Shown here in pieces: positions 8,719 to 17,579 of a DNA stretch of 64,000 nt (positions within the stretch are counted from its first letter, which is position 1; the number at the start of each line of letters is the position of its first letter). The notes under the pieces were generated by a model. That model saw only the letters and a list, made by a program, of their open reading frames with translations. It was not told the origin of the DNA and made no database searches. Source of the DNA: DUOA01 sp012839095 (lineage in GTDB: Bacteria; Bacillota; Clostridia; Caldicoprobacterales; DTU083). A program made the translations under genes and the position numbers. The stretch is taken from positions 132,992 to 196,991 of the forward strand of contig JBMNJE010000002.1 in NCBI GenBank assembly GCA_050951505.1. The letters are read 5' to 3'.

Positions 8719-9250
8719 TATAACAGGCAACAATTTCCCCATAGAACATGGTATGGTAGTCATGATTTTTGTATTGTCTTTCCCTGATGCCGGGGTCCAG
8801 CAGGGAGGGTTCCATGTTTTGCCTGAATACCACCTTGCACTCGTAATGCAGGCTGCACTCCCCGATAATGGGCACCCTTACAAACTTACCCGGTACAGGT
8901 GTCAGCTTGCATTCCCTGAACTTGTCATAATCCCTGCCGGATTTGCTGCCGCAAAAGGCGATGGCCTCTTTCAGGTCCTGCTTGAGGGGGATGCTGACAG
9001 TAAAGACGCCGGTGGAATCCAATGCCTTCCAGCTGTAGCGTGTTGTACGCACCGGAACCAGAAAGACAGGCTTGCCCCAGTAAAAGGTGATTCCTCCCCA
9101 GCCTATGATCATGGTGTTGTGCTTTTGACTGTGAGTTGTCAGAAAGATACCTTCACCGGTCAGGTGACGGGTTACCTCCCCCAGGTATTGATCATAGGGT
9201 ATGTGTTTGACCGGGTTCCCTGTTGAGCAGCATTTCATACACATAGACAT
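8708..9250 (-). CDS. Flavin reductase-like FMN-binding protein
   Basis: A 180-residue protein of the flavin reductase-like (split-barrel FMN-binding) family. The region TMIIGWGGITFYWGKPVFLV followed by RTTRYSWKALDSTGVFTVSI (each a partial segment) matches the FMN-binding core, where Thr, Ser and Arg hold the phosphate. It opens with a Cys-rich MSMCMKCC, unusual and possibly metal- or redox-related. ATG at 9250 is preceded by AGGAGG at 7 nt; an in-frame ATG at 9277 overlaps the upstream gene. It begins 16 nt after the citrate synthase stop, so the two are cotranscribed. Confidence 0.85.
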   Translation of the reverse strand: MSMCMKCCSTGNPVKHIPYDQYLGEVTRHLTGEGIFLTTHSQKHNTMIIGWGGITFYWGKPVFLVPVRTTRYSWKALDSTGVFTVSIPLKQDLKEAIAFCGSKSGRDYDKFRECKLTPVPGKFVRVPIIGECSLHYECKVVFRQNMEPSLLDPGIRERQYKNHDYHTMFYGEIVACYTTD

Positions 9251-9266
9251 AATCAAGCCTCCTTGA

Positions 9267-10640
9267 TCACCTCTCATTCAGGGGCTTGTAATCCTTTATC
9301 TGGACCAGGGTACGATAGGCCGGGCGGATAATCCTGCCGCCGCTTATAAGTTCCTCCATTGAGTGGGCACACCAGCCTGGTACTCTGGCAATGGCAAATA
9401 TTGCGGTATACAGATCCATGGGGATCCCCAGCATTTTGTATACAAAGCCCGAATAGAGGTCTACATTTGCACACAGGCTTTTGCCGCCCTTCATGCCGGC
9501 AAAGAGCTCAGGTGTTGTCCTCTCTATTGTATCATATAAAGCGAATTCATGCTCCATATTTTTGACTTTTGCCAGCTCATGTGCCTTTTTCTTCAATAAT
9601 TCCGCCCTGGGATCGGAAAGTGTGTATACAGCATGGCCCATGCCGTAGACCAGCCCGGAGCGGTCAAAGGCTTCCTTATTGAGGAGCTTTATCAGATATT
9701 CTCTGACAGCCTCCTCCTTCTCCCAGTTGGGGACATTGGCTTTGAGGTCTTCAATCATCTCCATTACCTTGATGTTGGCCCCGCCGTGCTTGGGTCCTTT
9801 CAGGGCGCCTACGCCTGCTGCGATGGCTGAATAGGTGTCAGTACCGGAAGATGTGGCCACCCTGGTAACAAAGGTGGAGTTATTTCCTCCGCCGTGCTCG
9901 GCATGGAGAATGAGAGACAGATCCAGAATCTCCGCCTCAAGCGGGCTAAACTCGCAATTGGGCCGGATCATATGGAGCAGACACTCGGCAGTGCTCTGTT
10001 CCTCCCCCGGTTTGTGGATGTGGAGGCTTTCATTATCAATATAGTGACGTTTGGCCATATAGGAATAAGCCACAAAAACGGGTATTTGCGCGATTAAATC
10101 TATGCAGCGGCTGAGCACGCTGTTGATGGACAAATCGTCGGGGTTTTCCTCATAGGAGTAACAGGTAAGAATGCAGCGGGAAAGCTTGTTCATGATATTT
10201 TTACTGGGACCTTTTAAAATTACATCCTCCATAAAACCATCGGGAAGATTCCGGCTCTTCCACAGGATATCACAAAAGGTATCCAGCTCTTTCTTATTGG
10301 GCAGCTTTCCGAACAGCAGCAGGAAACAAACCTCTTCATATCCGAAGCGTTTTTCGGCCTGACAGGCTGCCACAATATCCTCCACGCTGATTCCGCGGTA
10401 GCTGAGACGACCCCTGGTCGGAATTATTTTTCCGTCTTCCACTACATATCCCTGAACATCGCCGATTTGAGTCAGGCCTACCAGTACACCTGTGCCATCG
10501 TTGTTGCGAAGCCCTCTTTTTACACCATAGTAATCAAAGAGGCTGGGTTCAATGTAGTTATTGTCTGCGGCAAACCTGTAAAGGTCGTCAATCAGTTGGT
10601 TTTTCCCATTTATTGCACCATTTGAATTATGGTTCTGCAT
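9267..10640 (-). CDS. gltA: Citrate synthase
   Basis: A 457-residue citrate/2-methylcitrate synthase condensing acetyl-CoA and oxaloacetate. Active-site His regions are HAEHGGGNNSTF, GPKHGGAN and YGMGHAVYTLSDPRA. The N-terminal extension (about 60 residues before GVLVGLTQIG) is like that of clostridial citrate synthases. In an anaerobe it probably feeds an incomplete TCA branch to 2-oxoglutarate and glutamate. ATG is preceded by AGGAGG at 9 nt. First gene of a two-gene leftward operon with the flavin reductase-like protein. Confidence 0.95.
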   Translation of the reverse strand: MQNHNSNGAINGKNQLIDDLYRFAADNNYIEPSLFDYYGVKRGLRNNDGTGVLVGLTQIGDVQGYVVEDGKIIPTRGRLSYRGISVEDIVAACQAEKRFGYEEVCFLLLFGKLPNKKELDTFCDILWKSRNLPDGFMEDVILKGPSKNIMNKLSRCILTCYSYEENPDDLSINSVLSRCIDLIAQIPVFVAYSYMAKRHYIDNESLHIHKPGEEQSTAECLLHMIRPNCEFSPLEAEILDLSLILHAEHGGGNNSTFVTRVATSSGTDTYSAIAAGVGALKGPKHGGANIKVMEMIEDLKANVPNWEKEEAVREYLIKLLNKEAFDRSGLVYGMGHAVYTLSDPRAELLKKKAHELAKVKNMEHEFALYDTIERTTPELFAGMKGGKSLCANVDLYSGFVYKMLGIPMDLYTAIFAIARVPGWCAHSMEELISGGRIIRPAYRTLVQIKDYKPLNER

Positions 10641-10903
10641 TTTGCAAGTCCTCCTGATAAAATACTGATTTCATTACGAAAAAGGCAAAGCAATTTTCAG
10701 TCTGTTTATTCCCCGTTAAATAAAGGATAATCGGATTTCTTAATAGTTTACAACGTCTTTGCATTCATGGCAAGTGATTTTCACAAAATGAAGGATCTAT
10801 TATTAAAAATTTCAATTTATGTTTAAAAAATTAACTGAATATATATGCAAAGAGGTCAATAAAAGGGAAAATACATACAATTATATGCCTTCAGACGCCT
10901 ATT
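10641..10903. other. AT-rich divergent intergenic region
   Basis: About 260 bp of AT-rich sequence between citrate synthase (leftward) and a small membrane protein (rightward). I see no gene and no clear riboswitch. It must hold the citrate synthase promoter. Confidence 0.5.
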
Positions 10904-10932
10904 TTGGATAGTACTAAGCTATGATATATGAT
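10904..10932 (+). promoter_or_regulatory. SigA-type promoter of small membrane protein gene
   Basis: TTGGAT, 17-bp spacer, TATGAT, ending 47 bp before the ATG of the 50-residue protein gene. Confidence 0.6.
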
Positions 10933-10979
10933 AAAATAGTAGCACAAAATCCGGAAAAGTCAGGGGGCGGAGAAAGTTG

Positions 10980-11132
10980 ATGGATGTTCTTATTATCATT
11001 GCTGCAGTGGCAGCCATATTCTTTATACTCAAAATTGCATTTAAGGTATTGAAAACGGTATTGCTGCTCGGGGTGGCTGTCCTGGTGCTTTACTACCTGG
11101 TGGAGTTCGGTTTTCTGAAGGGGCTTTTTTAG
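10980..11132 (+). CDS. Small membrane protein, 50 aa
   Basis: A 50-residue, strongly hydrophobic protein: MDVLIIIAAVAAIFFILKIA, a short basic turn FKVLK, then TVLLLGVAVLVLYYLVEF. This reads as one long or two short membrane helices with a Lys-containing loop. I do not recognise a family. Support for a real gene is the SigA-type promoter upstream, a GGGGGCGGAG ribosome site 8 nt before the start, and a terminator-like hairpin downstream. TTG at 10977 is an alternative start one codon earlier. Confidence 0.65.
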   Translation: MDVLIIIAAVAAIFFILKIAFKVLKTVLLLGVAVLVLYYLVEFGFLKGLF

Positions 11133-11174
11133 CCGGCAGGATGACATGCATGGTAACAGCGCTGAAAATATAAG

Positions 11175-11219
11175 AAAGGGCATACGAAATCCAATGAGGT
11201 GGAATTTTGTATGCCCTTT
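11175..11219. terminator. Bidirectional terminator hairpin
   Basis: Stem AAAGGGCATAC/GTATGCCCTTT, extended inward by GAAATCC/GGAATTTT pairing. It lies between the small membrane protein gene and the convergent URO-D gene and could end both transcripts; the T tract is better on the leftward strand. Confidence 0.75.
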
Positions 11220-11271
11220 AACTTGAGCTCAAATTATTTATTCATGGAAGCAGCTGCCGTAAGCAGAGTAA

Positions 11272-12393
11272 TCATTTCATGCCAAACATCTTTTCCTTCA
11301 GATCCAGATAGTACAAATAGTCCTCCGGGTTCACATTGGGCGGACACCGGTGATCGCAGAAGGGGATATAGCCTCCCCTTTCAACATAGGGCACCAGGGT
11401 CTCCAGATATGCTTTTATTGCCTCCGGACCCTTGCCCAGCTGAATCTTGTCAACCCCGCCCATGATCCGCAGCTGTCCGTCGTATTGGTCAAGCAGCTCG
11501 CCGGGATGGGAGCAGCCATTGACTTCGAAGGGAAACAGGCAGTTAATGCCTCCCTCCAGCAAATAGGGCAGGATGGGGCGAACATCCCCGTCGCAGTCTG
11601 TATACCAGATATCGATGCCGTGGGCTTTCAGTTTTTTGCTGATTCGCTTATAGCGCGGCATAACCACATCCCGGAAGAAGGGCACCGAAACAATGGGGCC
11701 GTTTTTAAAGCAAATATCCTCCCAGCCTGAAGCAAAATCAAATTCAAAATGGGGCAGCACCTGATCCAGAAAATGTTCCACCATCCGGCAGCAGGTTTCC
11801 ACCATATCCTCTACCATATCCGGATAATCAAAGCAGGCATATGCCAGCCCTTCGAAGGTCAGCATGTCCCTTACTTTGCCGATCATGGAGCCGCAATCAA
11901 CTCCCAGGGGGTATGTGCGATCTGCAGGATGCCTCTTTTTCAAAGCCTCGATGTCTAATATGCGCGCCGGATCATCAAGGCGTAACCGCTCTTCCTTGCA
12001 GCGTTTCCAATCCTCCGGGGTGACAACGGAGGCCTTTACATAATGGGGTATGGTGTCGTGGCCGTCCTTGGGAACCTCTGCCAGCAGGCCGTCGCCATTC
12101 ATCATTATTAGAGTGGTATCCGTCTCTTCCACAACTTCTGATCTGAAAGAGGGGTTCAGCCAGACCCTGCCGGAAATGACTTCAATCCTGTCAAAATTGA
12201 AAAAGATATCCGCTTCATGGTTACTGGTTATGTTGTTTTCATAGAACAAAGGCCATTCTTTAAAGTTTTCATCCCAATATCCGAATTCCATATTGAAGCA
12301 GCGATCCACAGGTTGATAACGCATCTGACGATTAAACCGTTCCCGATCTGTCATGGTCCCCTTCCATTTTTCACGAATAGGTTTGATACTCAT
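11272..12393 (-). CDS. Uroporphyrinogen decarboxylase (URO-D) family protein
   Basis: A 373-residue TIM-barrel protein of the URO-D superfamily, which includes heme-pathway UroD and the corrinoid-dependent methyltransferases MtaA and CmuA. The C-terminal IWYTDCDGDVRPILPYLLEGG, GVDKIQLGKG and a His/Cys-containing end (FCDHRCPPNVNPEDYLYYL, partial) resemble the methyltransferase-like members rather than true HemE; no other heme gene is nearby. His and Cys at the C-terminus could bind zinc. ATG follows GAGGAG at 7 nt. It is divergent from the AraC regulator across 127 bp, so I infer AraC control. Possible role: demethylation of a methylated sugar or other substrate. Confidence 0.85.
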   Translation of the reverse strand: MSIKPIREKWKGTMTDRERFNRQMRYQPVDRCFNMEFGYWDENFKEWPLFYENNITSNHEADIFFNFDRIEVISGRVWLNPSFRSEVVEETDTTLIMMNGDGLLAEVPKDGHDTIPHYVKASVVTPEDWKRCKEERLRLDDPARILDIEALKKRHPADRTYPLGVDCGSMIGKVRDMLTFEGLAYACFDYPDMVEDMVETCCRMVEHFLDQVLPHFEFDFASGWEDICFKNGPIVSVPFFRDVVMPRYKRISKKLKAHGIDIWYTDCDGDVRPILPYLLEGGINCLFPFEVNGCSHPGELLDQYDGQLRIMGGVDKIQLGKGPEAIKAYLETLVPYVERGGYIPFCDHRCPPNVNPEDYLYYLDLKEKMFGMK

Positions 12394-12520
12394 GCTTCAT
12401 CTCCTCACTAAGCCCTTTTTTCATACCGTTTGTTAATATATTCTTTTCATGCTATCATTATATATAAATAACAATGCAAAATCATTACTATTTGTTGCCT
12501 AAAAATATAAGAATATTGCC

Positions 12521-13450
12521 ATGGGGGATGATACATTGAATATTACTATGCATCTGCTTGATAATTCCTGGAGCAAGGAACATACTCCCAGCATGGTATC
12601 CAAGTCCTTGTTCTATTACCTGCAATCGGCAGGGCATTTCAAAAACGGGTCTGAATACTGTACCCGGCGCAGTGACTATGATTCTATGCTGCTTATTTAC
12701 ACCATTGACGGTTTTGGTACCCTCAGCTACAGAAATCAGGTATATTCCTTGAGTCCCGGCACTGTCTGCATTATTGACTGCAGAGAGGAACAGGTATATG
12801 GAACCGATTCAAAACAGAAAGCTGATTCCGGCAGCACCGGGAGGGAAGTATCGGGTTCGGCCCGGAGCACTTCGGAGGAGAATATATGGATATTCGACTG
12901 GATTCATTTTAACGGCAGTGAAAGCAGGGGCTATGTTCATCAGATCCTGAATAATACCGGTCCTGTCATTCCCATAGACTCATCCAGCCAAATACCTGAG
13001 CATATTTCTCAGATACACCGCCTCCTGCTGGATAATGATGAGTGTATCGATATCAGGGCCTCCTGTCTTCTGATACAGATCTTAACCGAATTGCTGCTGA
13101 CAGTCAGCAGCAGAAAAAATGACGGAGGTATCCCTTCTACGATTCAGAAGGCTGTATCTATCATAGAGAACCGGTATCAGAAACCGATTGCCCTGGATGA
13201 ACTGGCTGAAGAACTGTGCATAAGCAAATTCTACTTATCCAGGCAGTTCAAGCTTTATACCGGCTACAGTCCCAATGAGTATCTGATCAAATACCGTCTG
13301 AGTCAGGGCAAAGCCATGCTGAAGGAAACAGCCCTGCCGGTTTATGAAATCGCGCAAAGAGTAGGCTTCGAGAATGCCTCCCATTTTATTCAGACCTTTA
13401 AGAAGCACGAAAACATAACACCGCTTAAGTTCAGAAAGTATTGGAGGTAG
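12521..13450 (+). CDS. AraC family transcriptional regulator
   Basis: A 309-residue regulator with an N-terminal cupin-like sensing domain (about residues 30-190, including IDGFGTLSYRNQVYSLSPG) and a C-terminal double helix-turn-helix (about 208-309: LDELAEELCISKFYLSRQFK and PVYEIAQRVGFENASHFIQT). Such proteins bind sugars or related ligands and activate nearby operons. The ATG at 12521 has no ribosome site; TTG at 12536 is preceded by GGGGG at 8 nt and is an equally likely start. It is divergent from the URO-D gene and upstream of the isomerase and dehydrogenase genes, which are probably its regulon. Confidence 0.93.
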   Translation: MGDDTLNITMHLLDNSWSKEHTPSMVSKSLFYYLQSAGHFKNGSEYCTRRSDYDSMLLIYTIDGFGTLSYRNQVYSLSPGTVCIIDCREEQVYGTDSKQKADSGSTGREVSGSARSTSEENIWIFDWIHFNGSESRGYVHQILNNTGPVIPIDSSSQIPEHISQIHRLLLDNDECIDIRASCLLIQILTELLLTVSSRKNDGGIPSTIQKAVSIIENRYQKPIALDELAEELCISKFYLSRQFKLYTGYSPNEYLIKYRLSQGKAMLKETALPVYEIAQRVGFENASHFIQTFKKHENITPLKFRKYWR

Positions 13451-13558
13451 TTTATTGGAATCATATGTGTTATTTAATGAAGGATTTTCTTCTGATTTGA
13501 AGAATAATAAGAATAGCAGAAAAACAGCAATTAAATAATAAGAGAAGGAGTGTTTTCA

Positions 13559-14524
13559 ATGAAGTTAGGTGTATTTACCGTTGTTTTAGGCGGACAAAGC
13601 GTAGAAGAAGCATTCAGGTACTTATCGGAATCCGGTGTTCAGGCTGTTGAAATCGGGACCGGTGGTTACCCGGGAACTGCCCATGCCAACCCTGATGAAC
13701 TGCTGGCCGATGACGGCAAAATCCGGGAACTTAAGGGCCTGGCAGAGAAATACAACCTTGAGATTAATGCACTCAGCTGTCATGGCAATCCTGTTCATCC
13801 TCAAAAGGAAGTGGCAGATAAGTTTCATTCTGATTTTGAAAAGACGGTTTTACTGGCTGAGAAATTGGGCCTTGAAAAGGTCATTACCTTCTCGGGCTGC
13901 CCAGGTGACAGTCCAGGTGCTGCATATCCCAACTGGGTTACCTGTCCCTGGCCGGATGACTTCCTGAAAATATTGGACTATCAATGGAATGAAGTACTTA
14001 TTCCCTACTGGAAGAAGGCTGCTGCTTTTGCCGCTGATCATGGTGTCAATAAGATCTGCTTCGAAATGCATCCGGGCTTTTGCGTCTACAATCCCGAAAC
14101 CATGCTGAAAATACGGGAGGCCGTTGGAGACACTCTGGGAGCCAATTTCGATCCCAGCCATTTATTCTGGCAGGGTATAGATCCTGTGGCAGCCATCCGG
14201 AAGCTGGGCAAGGCCATCTATCATTTCCACGCCAAGGATACCAAGGTTGACCCCTTGAATACCGCTGTAAACGGTGTATTGGATACCAAACACTATGGCG
14301 ATGAAATCAATCGTTCCTGGATTTTCCGTTCGGTTGGTTACGGTCATGACTATCAGCTTTGGAAGGACATAATCAGCAATCTGAGAATGGCAGGCTATGA
14401 CGATGTTATCAGCATCGAGCATGAAGACAGCCTCATGTCCGGGCAGGAAGGGCTGCAGAAAGCTATTTCTTTCCTGAAGGAAGTACTGGTCTTTGAGGAG
14501 ACAGGGGAGATGTTCTGGGCTTAA
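13559..14524 (+). CDS. Sugar phosphate isomerase/epimerase (xylose isomerase-like TIM barrel)
   Basis: A 321-residue TIM-barrel enzyme. The metal-binding residues typical of the family are visible: Glu in ICFEMHPGF, Asp and His in NFDPSHLFW, His in YHFHAKD, Glu in VISIEHEDS. The family isomerizes or epimerizes ketoses, inosoles or their derivatives; the substrate is not known. ATG at 13559 follows AAGGAG at 9 nt. The dehydrogenase gene follows 69 bp later, so the two probably act in sequence in a sugar or inositol pathway. Confidence 0.9.
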   Translation: MKLGVFTVVLGGQSVEEAFRYLSESGVQAVEIGTGGYPGTAHANPDELLADDGKIRELKGLAEKYNLEINALSCHGNPVHPQKEVADKFHSDFEKTVLLAEKLGLEKVITFSGCPGDSPGAAYPNWVTCPWPDDFLKILDYQWNEVLIPYWKKAAAFAADHGVNKICFEMHPGFCVYNPETMLKIREAVGDTLGANFDPSHLFWQGIDPVAAIRKLGKAIYHFHAKDTKVDPLNTAVNGVLDTKHYGDEINRSWIFRSVGYGHDYQLWKDIISNLRMAGYDDVISIEHEDSLMSGQEGLQKAISFLKEVLVFEETGEMFWA

Positions 14525-14593
14525 GTCGTTAAGCTTAAGTAAATGTAAGCATACATTATCAAGTCTTGTACATAATGACACGGAGGTGATGTC

Positions 14594-15757
14594 ATGAAGG
14601 ATATACTCAATGTCGGACTCGTAGGTTATAAATTTATGGGCAAGGCCCACAGCAATGCATTCCAGCGAGTCGGGATGTTCTTTGAACCCAGCATGGATAT
14701 AAGGATGAAAGCAATATGCGGCAGGGACGAGGAATGGGTAAAACAGGCAGCCCAACAGTTCGGATGGGAGAGCTATGAAACTTCGTGGGAAAAACTGGTG
14801 CAGAGGGATGACATAGACATGGTGGACATTACAGCACCTAGTAATGTCCATAAGGAAATTGCCCTGGCAGCAGCAAACGCAGGCAAGCATGTATTCTGCG
14901 AAAAGCCCCTGGCCCTTACCCTGAAGGATGCAAGGGAGATGCTGGAGGCAGCGGAAGCAAACGGTGTCAGGCACCAGATCGGTTTCAACTACCGCTTTGC
15001 CCCCGCAGTACAGCTGGCAAAGAAGCTGATTGATGAAGGCAAACTCGGAACAATTTATCATTTCCGCGGCCTCTACCTGCAGGATTTTATTGTAGATCCC
15101 GATTTCCCGCTGGTATGGAGGCTGGATAAGGAAGTTGCCGGTTCGGGAGCCCTGGGTGATCTAGGCGCCCATTTAATAGATCTGGCCCGGTTCCTGGTGG
15201 GAGACTTTGATAAGGTAATTGGAATGAGCAAGACCTTTATCAAGGAACGTCCCATAGTGGAGAAAATGACAGGCCTTAGTGCCAAGGCCCAGGAAAGTGC
15301 TGCCATGGGCAAGGTGACGGTGGATGATGCCACCCTCTTCCTGGCAGAATTCAAAAACGGGGCACTTGGTTCCATTGAAGCTACCCGTTTTGCACAGGGG
15401 CATCGGAACGGCATGTCCTTTGAAATAAACGGAAGCAAGGGCAGCGTCCGTTTCGAATTGGAGCGAATGAATGAACTGCAGTACTACAACGCCGATGATG
15501 AAGAGGGAACTCAGGGCTTCCGCCTGATACAGGCTACGGAAGGCAGCCATCCCTATATGCAGGCCTGGTGGCCGGCAGGTCACATAATAGGATACGAGCA
15601 TACCTTTGTGCATGAGTTCTATGAGTTCGTTGAAGCCATTGCAACGGGCAGGAAAGCCAATCCGGACTTTACCGACGGCGTCAAATGTTCCCAGGTACTC
15701 GAAGCCGTGGAAACCTCCATTGAAGAGAAGCAGTGGATAGAAGTGGACAGTTTATAA
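14594..15757 (+). CDS. Gfo/Idh/MocA family oxidoreductase
   Basis: A 387-residue NAD(P)-dependent dehydrogenase. Rossmann motif GLVGYKFMGKAHSNAF is at the N-terminus, the family signature CEKPLALT at about residue 100, and the catalytic region with GALGDLGAHLIDLARFLVGD at about 195-215. The family oxidises sugars or inositols, or interconverts keto-sugars. ATG follows GGAGGTGATGTC. It ends the operon with the isomerase and is followed by a strong terminator. Confidence 0.93.
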   Translation: MKDILNVGLVGYKFMGKAHSNAFQRVGMFFEPSMDIRMKAICGRDEEWVKQAAQQFGWESYETSWEKLVQRDDIDMVDITAPSNVHKEIALAAANAGKHVFCEKPLALTLKDAREMLEAAEANGVRHQIGFNYRFAPAVQLAKKLIDEGKLGTIYHFRGLYLQDFIVDPDFPLVWRLDKEVAGSGALGDLGAHLIDLARFLVGDFDKVIGMSKTFIKERPIVEKMTGLSAKAQESAAMGKVTVDDATLFLAEFKNGALGSIEATRFAQGHRNGMSFEINGSKGSVRFELERMNELQYYNADDEEGTQGFRLIQATEGSHPYMQAWWPAGHIIGYEHTFVHEFYEFVEAIATGRKANPDFTDGVKCSQVLEAVETSIEEKQWIEVDSL

Positions 15758-15789
15758 ATTGCACCAACCATGCTTAAGATTAAAGCATC

Positions 15790-15828
15790 AGAGAAACCGG
15801 CCTTAGCGGACGGTTTCTCTTATTTTTT
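15790..15828 (+). terminator. Rho-independent terminator after dehydrogenase gene
   Basis: Perfect stem AGAGAAACCG/CGGTTTCTCT with an 11-nt loop and TATTTTTT, 32 bp after the stop. Confidence 0.92.
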
Positions 15829-15981
15829 GGAGTTATCCGCTGCTTATTGAAACAGAGCAGTTTTAGGCCATTCTGTTTTTCATCTGCCCTGCATAGTATA
15901 GTTACACATTGACAGCACTCACAGTGTACACCTGATTCCCATATGATGAAAATGGCAAGTATTTTGTGAGGGGGCAGATGA

Positions 15982-16794
15982 ATGGCAGAATATTTTATGC
16001 AATTCAACATCATATGGGTGGGTATCATAGCAAGCCTGGCAGCGGGGCTGGCCACCGGAGCGGGAGCACTGCCTATTTTTTTTACCGGGAACGTTCCCAA
16101 AAAGCTGCTGGATGCTTTGCTGGGTGCGGCAGCAGGGGTTATGCTGGCTGCCACATCCTTCAGCCTTATAATACCGGCCCTGGAAAAGGCAGGGGGCGGA
16201 ATAAACGCAGCCGGTATTGTTTTAATTGGAATATTAAGCGGCGGAGTATTTTTGGATTTGGTAGATAAATTTTTTCCCAATACCAATCTGATGGCCAATT
16301 CAATGGATATAAACGGCAGGAGAAGCGGTTTATTCAATATGCAGCCCAGCCTGAGGAGGGTATGGATTTTTATTCTGGCTGTCACCGTTCATAATTTTCC
16401 GGAAGGAATGGCGGTGGGAGTTGGTTTTGGAGACGGAGACATTGCCAATGGTTTGACTATTGCCATCGGAATAGGGCTTCAAAATCTTCCTGAGGGTCTT
16501 GCCGTGGCCCTTCCCCTGCTTCGGGAGGGATTCCCAAAGTGGAAGGCATTCCTGGTTGCGCTGGCAACCGGACTGGTGGAACCCATGGGGGGGCTTCTGG
16601 GTATCGGTCTGGTGCGTATTGCACGGCCTCTGCTTCCTTTTACACTCTCCTTTGCGGCGGGAGCCATGCTCTTTGTCATAGCCCATGAAATCATTCCGGA
16701 AAGCCAGAACAGCGACGGGCATTCCAAACTGGCGGCCCATGCCTTGCTGATTGGGTTTGTTATTATGATGTTTCTTGATGTTGTACTGGGTTGA
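15982..16794 (+). CDS. ZIP family divalent metal transporter
   Basis: A 270-residue membrane protein of the ZIP (zinc/iron permease) family, GufA-like branch. Eight hydrophobic segments are visible, with the metal-path motifs HNFPEGMAVG in segment 4 and QNLPEGLAVALPL in segment 5, and HEIIPES near the end. It imports zinc or other divalent metal ions across the cytoplasmic membrane. ATG follows GAGGGGGCAG at 6-8 nt. No Fur or Zur box could be recognised upstream. Confidence 0.93.
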   Translation: MAEYFMQFNIIWVGIIASLAAGLATGAGALPIFFTGNVPKKLLDALLGAAAGVMLAATSFSLIIPALEKAGGGINAAGIVLIGILSGGVFLDLVDKFFPNTNLMANSMDINGRRSGLFNMQPSLRRVWIFILAVTVHNFPEGMAVGVGFGDGDIANGLTIAIGIGLQNLPEGLAVALPLLREGFPKWKAFLVALATGLVEPMGGLLGIGLVRIARPLLPFTLSFAAGAMLFVIAHEIIPESQNSDGHSKLAAHALLIGFVIMMFLDVVLG

Positions 16795-16863
16795 AGTCGG
16801 CGCAGAATAGTGATAACATTGCCATATAAAGTTGAAGTATGCATAGCAAAAGGAGACTTGGCA

Positions 16864-17556
16864 ATGAAGCGTGTAGTTTTGGATCAAATTCCATTCAGGG
16901 TGGACAGAAACCTGTTATTTAAGAGGATACATCTACAGCCCGATGATGAAGATGGCGCACGGGTTATGGAAATGATTAAAGAAGCTGAGGAGATCGGCAG
17001 ACCGAAAGTTGTGTATACCCTGTCATCCATAAATGATAAACAGGATGATCATGTGATAATAGACGGCGTCAGACTGAGCAGCCGCATCATGCGGGTAAAC
17101 TTTGCGGATATCAACAGGGTGTTCCCATATGTTGCCACCTGCGGAAGAGAGCTGCATGAGTGGGCAGAAGGCATTGAAGATATGCTGGAGCAGTACTGGG
17201 CTGCTGTGATCATGGAACAGGCCCACACAGCAGCTCAGAAATATTTTTACGAGCATCTGGAAAATGAGTACCGGCTGGGCAAGTTCAGATCCATGCATCC
17301 GGGCTCTTTGGAGGACTGGCCTATTTCCCAGCAAAGGGAACTGTTTCAGATTCTTGGTGATGTAAGGAAGTCTGTAGGTGTGGAGCTCACCGAGAGCTGT
17401 CTGATGCTGCCTATAAAGTCCACATCTGGAATACTCTTTCAGACTGAATCGGATTTTGTAAGCTGCCGGCTCTGCCCCAGGGAAGGCTGTCCCAACAGGA
17501 GAGCTGAGTATCGCCCCGGTCTGTATGCTGAAAAGTATCAGGCTGCAGGGAACTGA
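16864..17556 (+). CDS. Vitamin B12-dependent methionine synthase activation domain-like protein
   Basis: A 230-residue stand-alone relative of the reactivation domain of cobalamin-dependent methionine synthase. The block HPGSLEDWPISQQRELFQIL, then ESCLMLPIKSTSGILF, and a terminal CRLCPREGCPNRRAEY with four Cys are typical of clostridial members, which I recall near corrinoid methyltransferases. The Cys set could hold a metal or cluster. It probably helps reactivate a corrinoid protein. The ATG at 16864 follows AAGGAG at 8 nt. The DNA methyltransferase begins 23 bp downstream; no corrinoid protein gene is adjacent. Confidence 0.85.
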   Translation: MKRVVLDQIPFRVDRNLLFKRIHLQPDDEDGARVMEMIKEAEEIGRPKVVYTLSSINDKQDDHVIIDGVRLSSRIMRVNFADINRVFPYVATCGRELHEWAEGIEDMLEQYWAAVIMEQAHTAAQKYFYEHLENEYRLGKFRSMHPGSLEDWPISQQRELFQILGDVRKSVGVELTESCLMLPIKSTSGILFQTESDFVSCRLCPREGCPNRRAEYRPGLYAEKYQAAGN

Positions 17557-17579
17557 TAAATTCCCGGGAGAGGACATGG

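Noticed and set aside
15909..15947. TTGACA and TATGAT upstream of the ZIP gene as a promoter
   Set aside because: The spacer is 27 bp, too long for a SigA promoter.
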